From the NCBI GenBank assembly GCA_040880485.1, contig JBBDIJ010000016.1:1-64000 (forward strand): 64,000 bases of DNA, in the 5' to 3' direction. Below the pieces are notes generated by a model. The model did not search any database, was not told where the DNA came from, and saw only the letters and a list, made by a program, of their open reading frames with translations. A program made the translations under genes and the position numbers. Every line of letters begins with the position of its first letter. Position 1 is the stretch's first letter. Origin of the DNA: JBBDIJ01 sp040880485 (GTDB lineage: Bacteria > Bacteroidota > Rhodothermia > Balneolales > Balneolaceae). Below, piece after piece: positions 1 to 8,434 of the stretch.

Positions 1-1
1 G

Positions 2-1087
2 TACTCTATTGAACTGATCCCCGATCAGACGTTTGGTGATTCGGGGGAGCCGTACCTGAGGAATCTCTACCTCCAAAGTGTGGACGACAAAGGCCGAGTG
101 TTGATTACGGAGCAGGCAGGCATGGACACGCCACTTCATGTCTACAACCCTGATGGATCGTACCTTACACAGGTTGGCAGAAGTGGAAGAGGGCCGGGTG
201 ACTACGGTTTGATCTCCATTGCTTCCGTGAGGGCAGGCAAGCTCTTCGTGTATGATCTGGGGAACCTGCGCCTGAACATCTATGATTCGAAGACCTACGA
301 GTTTGAGCGAAGCGTAAGGCGGGAGGATTGGAGCGTATTGGACCATGAAGCCGTGCAAAATATGAGACTCAGTGTGCTTTATACCAGAGATGATGGCAAT
401 CATATAGCCCATTTTTATAATCAAAGCAATGAGATCTTTCCTGAACTTACTGTAACAGATTCCGTTCGTCAGACCTATATACTGGTCAATTCGGATGGTG
501 ATGTTCTGAATCCCGAACCGCTGGTCATTCCACACAGATACTTCCTATCGAGAGAGCGTCAAACTTCCGATGGAGGCAGCCATAGGCTGCCGTTGGCCGC
601 ACCGTTCCTGGGTGGAGGTTCGATATTTGCGCTGGCGGGTGACGGAACGATGTATATAGCCTGGCTTGACGACTTCCTGATCAAGAAATATGATGACCAG
701 TGGAGGTATCAATCAGCCTTTTACTACCCGGTCAAGGGGCCGCCATTTGATTTTGACTCCTTTGAGGGGTTCAGAGGATATTCTCCAAGAGAAATCAGAC
801 AGGCTCTGCAAGCGAGTGACCTTGAAATTCCCGATTCATATCCGGTGTTGCGGGAGATCAAGGCTGATGATGAAGACAGGATTTGGGCAAGAGTAAGAGT
901 AGAGAGTGATGACAAAGACGCATGGTGGGTGCTGGATGATTCGGGGAGGCTGCTTGCGAGATTTCTCTGGCCACGCCGAGAGCCCATTCATGAGATCAAA
1001 GATGGATATCTCTATTCACGAATTCTCAGCTCGGAAGACGAGACAGGGAAAGTGATTCGACACAGAATTGAACTGACAGAACGATGA
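2..1087 (+). CDS. 6-bladed beta-propeller protein, 5' end missing
   Basis: The reading frame is open to the left edge: 26 codons precede the GTG at position 80 without a stop, so the true start lies outside the window and at least 361 residues are encoded. The sequence has the repeated 'D-x-x-G-x-(I/V/L)-x-V' strand pattern of NHL-like propellers and the signature GRSGRGPGDY near residue 60, which marks the 6-bladed beta-propeller family common in Bacteroidota. Members are usually secreted or lipid-anchored; the signal peptide would be in the missing part. A second, damaged member follows at 1570. Function of these proteins is not established; they often sit beside small Cys-rich secreted precursors, as here. 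Family assignment is firm, role is unknown. Confidence 0.8.
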   Translation, partial: YSIELIPDQTFGDSGEPYLRNLYLQSVDDKGRVLITEQAGMDTPLHVYNPDGSYLTQVGRSGRGPGDYGLISIASVRAGKLFVYDLGNLRLNIYDSKTYEFERSVRREDWSVLDHEAVQNMRLSVLYTRDDGNHIAHFYNQSNEIFPELTVTDSVRQTYILVNSDGDVLNPEPLVIPHRYFLSRERQTSDGGSHRLPLAAPFLGGGSIFALAGDGTMYIAWLDDFLIKKYDDQWRYQSAFYYPVKGPPFDFDSFEGFRGYSPREIRQALQASDLEIPDSYPVLREIKADDEDRIWARVRVESDDKDAWWVLDDSGRLLARFLWPRREPIHEIKDGYLYSRILSSEDETGKVIRHRIELTER

Positions 1088-1304
1088 AGCTCATTGCCAT
1101 TCATTCCCGGTGGTAGCCAGCCTCATATCTGCCCGTGCCGCCGTTTCACATTCTGCCGAGGAGGAAGTCCAATCACTCTGACCGTCCTCACACACACAGA
1201 TTTCACCAGCCTGGGGAGGGGTTATAAAGGCCTGCTCACTATCCAATTCCATAATGGATGATCAAAAAGGCTTAACCCAAAGCAAAACCGAAAAGGTGAC
1301 AAAC

Positions 1305-1562
1305 ATGGAAAAGAACAATGAGACCAAACGATTCGACCTAATGGAGTTCGGAAGCGCCCTTGGCCGGTAGGAGATGAAGAAGCTGATGGCTGGGAGTGAC
1401 GGGGAATATTGTACATGTAAATACAAATGTTGTTTTGATGCATTTCCGGAGCAATGTTCAGCTTGTTCCGATGGACCAAATCCACCATTTTACCCTACCT
1501 GCGTTGAAGAAATGCATGTTGTTGAATGCACAAATATTCCATGTATACGATGTTACAGCTAA
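1305..1562 (+). pseudogene. Cys-rich secreted/RiPP-like precursor with in-frame amber codon
   Basis: An ATG at 1305 is preceded by AGGTGA with good spacing. The frame reads a charged leader ending ...FGSALGR, then TAG at 1368-1370, then EMKKLMAGSDGEYCTC and continues to TAA at 1560-1562. The core has ten cysteines in about 50 residues (CTC, CC, CSAC and others). The leader strongly resembles the 'LSREEMKKxxAG' leader of Bacteroidota natural-product/NVEALA-like precursors, so the stop looks like a one-base change of the first Glu codon (GAG to TAG). Translation could restart at the ATG at 1374, giving a 62-residue product without most of the leader. The next gene starts 7 bases after its stop, so the two are probably cotranslated. 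It lies beside propeller genes, which is the usual company of this family. Alternatives: a sequencing error, or a working short form from 1374. Confidence 0.55.
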
Positions 1563-1569
1563 AACTCAA

Positions 1570-2447
1570 ATGTACAGGATGTGGCTCATAGCTTCATTCT
1601 TAATTTTTCTGTTAGACATGAGTGGTTATCCCAGTCTTTCATTCATTCTGTTAATCCAGATCTTCTGTGTAGTAACGGCTTGCCAAACGGAAGGCCCCCC
1701 GGATCTCATACACGAAGAGAGTGGAGTTGCTCTTCTTGAAACGTATGAGACCATCCTCTCCGTCGGTGAAACCCATCCCTCCGCTCTGTATATCGACAGT
1801 CCATCCATCGTCCGGTATGGAGGTGATTCAAGCCTCATCGTTTACGATGCCCTACATCATGTTGTGGCAGAGTTTGACGGTCAGGGTCAGCTACTCAACA
1901 CCTTTGGACAAACCGGACGGGGGCCGGGCGAATACAGATACCTCGCCAATCTGGTGGTCTACGAAGATCAAATTTTTCTTGTAGATCACTGGCAATTCTC
2001 TATCCACCAATTCGACCGCCAGGCCATACTTCTTTCTTCGATGAATTATGGCCGTTTTATAAGCTCGAATGACATGCTCTCAAGATTGGCCAGTATGATA
2101 CCTTATAGCGTCCAATCGTTAAACATCGAAAACCAGCCTTTTGTTATGGCAGACCGAACGGTGTTAATCCCGTCGGGAAGGGATGGAAAACTGTTGTAAC
2201 ACTTACCCCTGAAATGGAGTCTGTTATCGATGAGTATTACTATGATATGGAAGTGCAAAACCGGGGAGATCGTCGGACGAGCATCGGCATTCTTCGTTTC
2301 TATACATCGGGTGTCAGCGGCCCGGACGGCGAGATATGGCTGGCAACCACAACTCGTCGGACCGGCAATTTATTACGCACCCACCTTAATGTAAGCGCAA
2401 TTAGCCCCTCCCCCCTGCAATTTCAGGATCGATATCGTACATTATGA
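1570..2447 (+). pseudogene. 6-bladed beta-propeller lipoprotein, frameshifted
   Basis: The first frame starts at ATG 1570 (MYRMWL), 7 bases after the Cys-rich gene; a later ATG at 1618 is possible. It has a hydrophobic signal and a lipobox ending VVTAC, then propeller sequence with the family signature GQTGRGPGEYRYL, and stops at 2197-2199. Another frame, open from about 2109, continues the same protein: KTVVTLTPEMESVIDEYYYD, then GPDGEIWLATTTRR, ending at 2447. The junction (about 2109-2196) is best explained by an indel. The total, about 290 residues, is also shorter than the usual 350-400 for the family, so the C-terminus may be lost too. No alternative gene explains the second frame. Its neighbour carries a nonsense codon, suggesting the whole cassette is decaying. 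Confidence 0.65.
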
Positions 2448-2537
2448 GAGTCTTTCATGGTGCGGGAAACCGCACACAGACTGAAAACCTCATAATGAAC
2501 CGGAAGGCAATGGCGAGCCTTCATGCAAACGACCTGA

Positions 2538-4277
2538 ATGATGAAACAACTGGACAAAAATGTTTCGGAACGAATCGATACCTGGCTGAACGGAAACATC
2601 GATCCGGAGACAAAGGCAGACATCCGCCGGATGCTGGATGAGAAAGAGTACGACGAACTCTCCGACGCGTTTTACCGGGACCTGGAGTTCGGAACGGGCG
2701 GCCTCCGCGGCATCATGGGGGCCGGAACGAACCGGATCAACCGCTACACACTTGGGATGGCGACCCAGGGCCTGAGTAACTACCTGCGGAAGGTATACGG
2801 TGACGAGGAAATACGCGTGGCAATCGCCCACGACAACCGGAACAATGCCGAAATATTTGCCCGGATTACCGCCGAGGTTTTCTCGGCCAACGGCATCCAC
2901 GTCTACTTTTTCGACGGGCTGCGGCCCACCCCGGAACTCTCGTTTGCCATCCGGGAGCTGGACTGCCACAGCGGTGTCATGCTCACTGCCTCACACAACC
3001 CGAAGGAGTACAGCGGATACAAGGCGTACTGGCGGGACGGCGGGCAGGTGATCCCTCCCCACGACAAAAACATCATCGATGAAGTCGGAAAAATCACCAG
3101 CGCAGACCAGGTGAATTTCGATCCGGTTGAGGAGAAGATTAAGAAGATCGGACATGAAATGGATCGAAAGTTCATTCAAACAGTCGCCGCTGTCTCCTTC
3201 AACCCGGAGGCCATTCAGGCTCAGCACGATCTGAAAATCGTCTTTTCCCCGATCCACGGAACCGCTGTCCGGATTGTACCCGAAGCGCTCCGCGAAGTCG
3301 GGTTCACGAACGTCACCTTGGTGGAGGAGCAGTGCACGACCGACGGCAACTTCCCCACGGTGGTCTATCCGAACCCGGAGGAGAAGGAGGCGATGTCGAT
3401 GGCCCTCGACAAGGCGGAGAAGATCGACGCAGACCTGGTGATGGCTACCGATCCGGACGGCGACCGGGTGGGAATCGCCGTAAAAAACCTGGACGGCGGC
3501 TTCGAACTGCTGAACGGCAACCAGACGGGGGTGCTGCTCTTCCACTACCTGCTGAACGCCCGGAAGCAGAAGGGCCTGCTGAAAGGCAATGAGTACATTG
3601 TAAAAACGATCGTTACATCTTATCTCATCGACAAGATTGCTGCAGACAAAGGGGTCTCCTGCTACAATGTCCTCACCGGTTTCAAATACATCGGCGCCCT
3701 GATGACCGAAAAAGCCGGGAAAGAGGCCTTTATAGCCGGAGCGGAGGAGAGTTATGGCTATCTGATCGGGGATCATGTCCGGGACAAGGATGCCGTGGTC
3801 GCCTGTACCATGATTGCGGAAATGGCGGCCTGGTACAAGGAGCAGGGTAAATCCCTCTATGAGGTACTCCTCGATATCTATGTGGAGTACGGCCTCTACC
3901 GTGAATCGCTGATCTCATTCACCAAGAAGGGAAAACAGGGAGCGGAGGAGATCCGTGCGGCGCTTGAAAACTTCCGCAGCGACCCGCCGGACACACTCGG
4001 AGGATTGAAGGTGATCCGGGTGAAGGACTACCAGAGCGGTAAGGAGATGGATACCCGGTCAGGCAAAATTTCCCCGATCGATCTCCCCTCCTCCAACGTA
4101 CTGCAGTTCATCACCGAAGGGGATCACATCGTTTCCATACGCCCTTCCGGCACCGAACCGAAGATCAAATTCTATATCAGCGTGAACACAACGATTCCGG
4201 ACAGAGTCTCATTTAGCAAGGGCCTGGAAGAACTAACGCAGGTGACCGAAGCGATCCGGAAGGACCTGGAGTTTTGA
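2538..4277 (+). CDS. phospho-sugar mutase (phosphoglucomutase/phosphomannomutase family)
   Basis: A 579-residue alpha-D-phosphohexomutase that interconverts hexose 1- and 6-phosphates in the cytoplasm. All four family signatures are present: the phosphoserine loop TASHNP (Ser about 152), the Mg-binding DPDGDR (about 305), the sugar-recognition loop GAEESYG (about 401) and the phosphate-binding RPSGTEPKIKFY near residue 535. Length matches the PGM2/PgcA-type branch (about 570-600) rather than the 450-residue GlmM/ManB type, so glucose 1,6-bisphosphate-dependent phosphoglucomutase is most likely, with some phosphomannomutase or phosphopentomutase activity possible. Two tandem ATGs (2538, 2541) can serve as start. 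It is monocistronic, converging on the tRNA gene with a shared hairpin terminator between them. Confidence 0.93.
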   Translation: MMKQLDKNVSERIDTWLNGNIDPETKADIRRMLDEKEYDELSDAFYRDLEFGTGGLRGIMGAGTNRINRYTLGMATQGLSNYLRKVYGDEEIRVAIAHDNRNNAEIFARITAEVFSANGIHVYFFDGLRPTPELSFAIRELDCHSGVMLTASHNPKEYSGYKAYWRDGGQVIPPHDKNIIDEVGKITSADQVNFDPVEEKIKKIGHEMDRKFIQTVAAVSFNPEAIQAQHDLKIVFSPIHGTAVRIVPEALREVGFTNVTLVEEQCTTDGNFPTVVYPNPEEKEAMSMALDKAEKIDADLVMATDPDGDRVGIAVKNLDGGFELLNGNQTGVLLFHYLLNARKQKGLLKGNEYIVKTIVTSYLIDKIAADKGVSCYNVLTGFKYIGALMTEKAGKEAFIAGAEESYGYLIGDHVRDKDAVVACTMIAEMAAWYKEQGKSLYEVLLDIYVEYGLYRESLISFTKKGKQGAEEIRAALENFRSDPPDTLGGLKVIRVKDYQSGKEMDTRSGKISPIDLPSSNVLQFITEGDHIVSIRPSGTEPKIKFYISVNTTIPDRVSFSKGLEELTQVTEAIRKDLEF

Positions 4278-4346
4278 TCTGGGTGCATCGAAAAGAGCCG
4301 AAAACACCGCAAGTAGATGAACAAGAAGTACAGAAGGGCATAAAAA

Positions 4347-4396
4347 AAGAAAAACCCTGAAGTGCGGAGGGGGGGAAACACGACAGGGCTTTTCTT
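4347..4396. terminator. bidirectional hairpin terminator
   Basis: Arms at 4347-4359 (AAGAAAAACCCTG) and 4384-4396 (CAGGGCTTTTCTT) are complementary over 13 positions with one mismatch, around a 24-base loop. On the minus strand the stem is followed by a long T-rich run, fitting termination of the initiator tRNA transcript; on the plus strand TTTTCTT follows, serving the phosphohexomutase gene. Confidence 0.6.
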
Positions 4397-4407
4397 GTAA
4401 AAAATAG

Positions 4408-4480
<73 letters not shown>

Positions 4481-4551
4481 ATATAATGGCTGCTTTTGGC
4501 TACAAAAGCGCCTCTGAAATCGATGATTAAACCCGATTCAGTGTAGAACTA

Positions 4552-4581
4552 AATATACATACTGTACATACCCATTGTCAA
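4552..4581 (-). promoter_or_regulatory. sigma70-like promoter of the initiator tRNA
   Basis: Read on the minus strand: TTGACA (4576-4581), 18-base spacer, TATATT (4552-4557), about 70 bases before the tRNA 5' end. The -10 box extends to TATATTTA, which is also near the Bacteroidota TAnnTTTG box. The spacer contains a GTATGTA direct repeat. The start site itself is inferred. Confidence 0.6.
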
Positions 4582-4708
4582 CCACTCATTTCCTCTGAAT
4601 GCATGGAGAATGAAGTTCGTTAGTCTCTGAAGAGATTCTTACCATTAGGGTTTAGCTCAGCAATATCATCGAACGAGAAGAGTTTAAAACAGACACAACC
4701 GGCACTTT

Positions 4709-6055
4709 ATGACCCAACTGAACAGACTGAAGACAGAAGAGATCCACGACCTTTTAGACCGTCATATTCTCGCCGACGGATACGACATGGTGCTGGACCT
4801 CCAGAAAAGCCAGGGAGCTCGCCTTTACGACTCTGTATCCGGGGATACCTTCCTCGACTTTTACACCTTTTTTGCGTCCAATCCACTCGGGATGAATCAC
4901 GAGAAGCTTGCAGGTGATGCAGCGTTTGTGGAGAAGCTGGGCCGGGCAGCGCTCAATAAACCCTCCAACTCCGATATTTACACCCGTGAACTGGCAGAGT
5001 TTGTCCAGACTTTTCACCGGATTGCCGTCCCCGACTATTTTAAATATATGTTTTTCATTGACGGGGGTGCCCTTGCGGTAGAGAACGCCCTCAAGGTCGC
5101 ATTCGACTGGAAAGTGCAGAAGAACTATGCAAAAGGGTACCGCACCGAAAAGGGGCACAAGGTACTTCATCTCGAACAGGCATTTCACGGACGCAGTGGA
5201 TACACCCTCTCGCTTACCAACACCACCGATCCGAAGAAGACCCGCTACTTTCCAAAGTTTGAGTGGCCCCGCATTCCAAATCCCACCGTCGTTCATCCGG
5301 CCGAGGGGGGAAATCTGGACCGGGTCATTGAGAAGGAGAAACGAGCCATCGCGCGGGCCGAACACTATTTTGAAGAGTATGAAGATGAGATCGCCTGCAT
5401 CATTCTGGAACCGATCCAGGGCGAAGGCGGGGACAATCACTTCCGACCGGAGTTTCATCAGGCCCTGCGTGACCTGGCCGACCGTCACGATGCACTGTTG
5501 ATCTACGATGAAGTGCAGACCGGTGTGGGCCTTACTGGAAAATTCTGGTGCCACGAACACTTTGTCCGTCCAGACATCATCTCGTTCGGCAAAAAGACAC
5601 AGGTGTGTGGAATACTGGTCACCGACAGGATCGACGATGTAGAAGAGAACTGCTTCAACGTCTCGTCACGAATAAACTCCACCTGGGGTGGAAATCTGAC
5701 CGATATGGTTCGATTTGCCAGAATCCTCGAAGTCATCAAAGAGGAAGATTTGGTGGGTAACGCAGAGAAGAGAGGCCATTTCCTTCAGAAAGGGCTTGAA
5801 GATCTGACAGATCGCGAAGAGCCACTCACCAACCCGAGAGGCCGTGGCCTCTTCTGTGCGGTCGATCTTCCGGACCGTGATATCAGAGACCGGGTATTGA
5901 AGATGTGCCGTAAAAACCGCCTGCTGCTGCTGGGGTGCGGAGAGCGCTCCATCCGCTTCAGGCCGCCGCTTACCATCGCAGATGAGGAGCTGGAAGAGGG
6001 GTTGCAAATCATCGAAAAGAGCCTGAAATCGGTTCTTGCCGGACAGACTGCCTAG
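4709..6055 (+). CDS. lat: L-lysine 6-aminotransferase
   Basis: A 448-residue class III PLP aminotransferase that moves the epsilon-amino group of lysine to 2-oxoglutarate, giving 2-aminoadipate 6-semialdehyde (EC 2.6.1.36). Visible features are AFHGRSGYTLSLTNT, the PLP-ring Asp in LLIYDEVQTG, and the Schiff-base lysine in SFGKKTQVCG (Lys about 295), a motif specific to the Lat subfamily rather than to ornithine or GABA aminotransferases. Length equals that of characterised Lat enzymes (about 450). It stands alone, converging with purL; no aminoadipate-semialdehyde dehydrogenase lies next to it, so the pathway (lysine catabolism, or pipecolate or similar products) is undetermined. Start is the first ATG; no clear Shine-Dalgarno sequence. 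Confidence 0.92.
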   Translation: MTQLNRLKTEEIHDLLDRHILADGYDMVLDLQKSQGARLYDSVSGDTFLDFYTFFASNPLGMNHEKLAGDAAFVEKLGRAALNKPSNSDIYTRELAEFVQTFHRIAVPDYFKYMFFIDGGALAVENALKVAFDWKVQKNYAKGYRTEKGHKVLHLEQAFHGRSGYTLSLTNTTDPKKTRYFPKFEWPRIPNPTVVHPAEGGNLDRVIEKEKRAIARAEHYFEEYEDEIACIILEPIQGEGGDNHFRPEFHQALRDLADRHDALLIYDEVQTGVGLTGKFWCHEHFVRPDIISFGKKTQVCGILVTDRIDDVEENCFNVSSRINSTWGGNLTDMVRFARILEVIKEEDLVGNAEKRGHFLQKGLEDLTDREEPLTNPRGRGLFCAVDLPDRDIRDRVLKMCRKNRLLLLGCGERSIRFRPPLTIADEELEEGLQIIEKSLKSVLAGQTA

Positions 6056-6081
6056 AGGAGAGACGGGTTGGGATTCCGGCT

Positions 6082-8322
6082 TTACACCTCCTCCATAGCA
6101 GCAGGAATAGCCCCCTCGTAAAGTTCAGTCAGTTCGCTGACCAGTGCACGTACAAACTCATCAATCACAAGCCGTTTTCCTCCCACCGCTCCGAGTTCAT
6201 GGCAGGGGATCTTCTGATCGCTGCAGAAGCGGATAAATTCACCCGCCATTTCAGGGCGGGTCGTCACAACCACACCTGACTGGGCCTCACTGTAGAGCAC
6301 ATCGACGTAGGTTCCGCTCAACTCCTTCACGCTTATATCCGCTCCCTTTCCGGAGAAGATCGCCATCTCGGCCAGCGTTACTGCCAGGCCTCCATCTGAA
6401 ATATCATGAGCGGCGTTCACCATCTTTCCACGGATCGCCTCCAGAAGCGTCTCCTGCAGGCGCACTTCGAAGTCGAGATCGATGTCGGGAGCATCCCCGG
6501 TCGTCAATCCATGAATCACTTTCAGATACTCGGATCCTCCCAGGCCCCTCCGTTGCGCACCGATGTAGAAGACCAGATCTCCCTTCTCCTTGAATCCGGG
6601 AGTCATGGTGTGTTCATAGACATCCTCTACCAGGCCAAGCATCCCGATTACCGGTGTGGGGAAGACCGCCCCGTTGGGGTTTTCGTTGTAAAAACTGACA
6701 TTCCCGCCCGTGACCGGAGTATTCAGTGCTCGACAGGCGTCTCCCATCCCGCCCAAAGCTTCCCTGAACACCCAGTAGACATCAGGCTTGTAGGGATTTC
6801 CAAAGTTGAGACAGTTGGTGATTGCCATCGGCTTCCCTCCACTGCAGACCACGTTTCTTGCCGCTTCTGCCACAGCGATCTGCCCCCCCTTTCTGGGGTT
6901 CAGATAGACATACCTTCCGTTGCAATCCGTCTTCACCGCCAGCCCCTTTCGGGTACCCTTGATCCGGATCACACCGGAGTTGCTGGCGCCGGGAGCATTC
7001 ACTGTGTTCGTTCGAACCGTCGTATCGTACTGCTCGTGCACCCACCTCTTGGAAGCGATATTGGGTGAAGAGAGAATGGTGATAAGGGTCTCGTAGTGAT
7101 CGTCCGGGTGCTCAATTATTGAAAAGTCATACTCCTGAACCTTCTCCAGATAAGCCGGTTTTTCCGCCTCACGTACATATTGTGGCGCCCCGCCCCCCAA
7201 TACGAGAGAGTCGGCCGGCATCTCTGCCTTCACCTCTCCCTCCTTCCAGTAGGTCACCTTGCCCCCCTTCACCACTTCACCAATCACAACTGCATTCAGA
7301 TCCCACTTTTCATAGACATCGATGATCTCCTGCTCTCTTCCCCGCTCCGCCACCACCAGCATCCGCTCCTGACTCTCGCTTAGCAGCATCTCATAGGCCG
7401 TCATCCCCTCTTCACGCGCAGGCACTTTGTCCAGATCGATACGCATGCCCTCTCCGCCCTTGGCCGACATCTCCGACGTAGAGCAGGCGATACCGGCCGC
7501 CCCCATATCCTGCATCCCGACCACGGCTCCCGTTTTGAGTGCTTCCAGACTCGCCTCAAGGAGCAGTTTTTCGGTAAACGGATCACCCACCTGAACGCTG
7601 GGCCTCTTTGCCTCACTCTCTTCGCTGATATCTTCCGAAGCGAATGTTGCACCGTGGATACCATCGCGACCAGTGCTTGAACCGACAATGATGACCGGGT
7701 TTCCAATCCCTTTCGCAATGGCCGAAGCCGTCTCACCCACCTTTACAATCCCCACACTCATCGCATTCACAAGGGGGTTCCCCTCGTAGCTGTCGTCAAA
7801 ACAGACCTCACCGCCCACCACCGGAATTCCGAAAGAGTTTCCGTAGTCCGATATTCCCCGCAGCACACCATCCAGCCGATAGCGCACTCTGGGGTTTTTC
7901 ATATTGCCGAACCGGAGGGAGTTCAGCGAAGCCACCGGCCGGGCACCCATCGTAAAGATATCCCTGTGAATTCCACCGACACCGGTAGCCGCCCCCTGAT
8001 AGGGCTCAATCGCCGAGGGGTGGTTGTGGCTCTCAATCTTGAATGCGCACGCCAGTCCGTCTCCGATATCGACCAGCCCGGCATTCTCCTCCCCGGCTTC
8101 CACCAGAAGCTGAGGTCCCTTGTTCGGAAGTTTTTTGATCTCCAGAATGGAGTTTTTATAGGAGCAGTGCTCACTCCACATCACCGAGTAGACCCCCAGT
8201 TCGGTATAGGTTGGAGTTCGACCCAGAAACTCCCGGATCTTCTCGAACTCTTCGGCCGACAGGCCATGTTCCATTGCGAGTTCGAGAGTGACTTCAGGTT
8301 CCTGCAGTGTAGTGGCTGACAT
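6082..8322 (-). CDS. purL: phosphoribosylformylglycinamidine synthase II
   Basis: A 746-residue small-type PurL: converts FGAR, ATP and glutamine-derived ammonia to FGAM in purine synthesis, acting with PurS and PurQ, which are not in this window. The family motifs SVMWSEHCSYKNS near the N-terminus, ESHNHPSAIEPYQGAATGVGG, and the duplicated AIRS-like ATP-binding halves are all visible. The frame is open further upstream, into thrC, but homologues begin near MSATTLQEPEVTLE, and a GAGA sits just before that ATG, so 8322 is chosen. It lies 112 bases downstream of thrC on the same strand and could be read through from the threonine operon. Confidence 0.95.
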   Translation of the reverse strand: MSATTLQEPEVTLELAMEHGLSAEEFEKIREFLGRTPTYTELGVYSVMWSEHCSYKNSILEIKKLPNKGPQLLVEAGEENAGLVDIGDGLACAFKIESHNHPSAIEPYQGAATGVGGIHRDIFTMGARPVASLNSLRFGNMKNPRVRYRLDGVLRGISDYGNSFGIPVVGGEVCFDDSYEGNPLVNAMSVGIVKVGETASAIAKGIGNPVIIVGSSTGRDGIHGATFASEDISEESEAKRPSVQVGDPFTEKLLLEASLEALKTGAVVGMQDMGAAGIACSTSEMSAKGGEGMRIDLDKVPAREEGMTAYEMLLSESQERMLVVAERGREQEIIDVYEKWDLNAVVIGEVVKGGKVTYWKEGEVKAEMPADSLVLGGGAPQYVREAEKPAYLEKVQEYDFSIIEHPDDHYETLITILSSPNIASKRWVHEQYDTTVRTNTVNAPGASNSGVIRIKGTRKGLAVKTDCNGRYVYLNPRKGGQIAVAEAARNVVCSGGKPMAITNCLNFGNPYKPDVYWVFREALGGMGDACRALNTPVTGGNVSFYNENPNGAVFPTPVIGMLGLVEDVYEHTMTPGFKEKGDLVFYIGAQRRGLGGSEYLKVIHGLTTGDAPDIDLDFEVRLQETLLEAIRGKMVNAAHDISDGGLAVTLAEMAIFSGKGADISVKELSGTYVDVLYSEAQSGVVVTTRPEMAGEFIRFCSDQKIPCHELGAVGGKRLVIDEFVRALVSELTELYEGAIPAAMEEV

Positions 8323-8434
8323 CAATTGTCTCTGTTTGAGTGCGAAATGTGTTGTTACAGCAGTGATTGAAGGGTTTTTACGATCCTCCAGGCTCCTCTT
8401 GTACGACGGTTCTATAAGCCTGTAAAATACAGAA

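Noticed and set aside
1091..1252. Minus-strand frame of 53 codons with CxC and one more Cys, next to the Cys-rich precursor
   Set aside because: No Shine-Dalgarno sequence, no leader motif, and only three cysteines; most likely chance. Worth a database search but not called.
2991..3776. 261-codon opposite-strand frame inside the phosphohexomutase gene
   Set aside because: Shadow frame; the plus strand carries all four catalytic motifs of the mutase.
6406..7068. Large opposite-strand open frame inside purL
   Set aside because: Composition and lack of start signals match a shadow of a long GC-rich gene; purL is unambiguous here.
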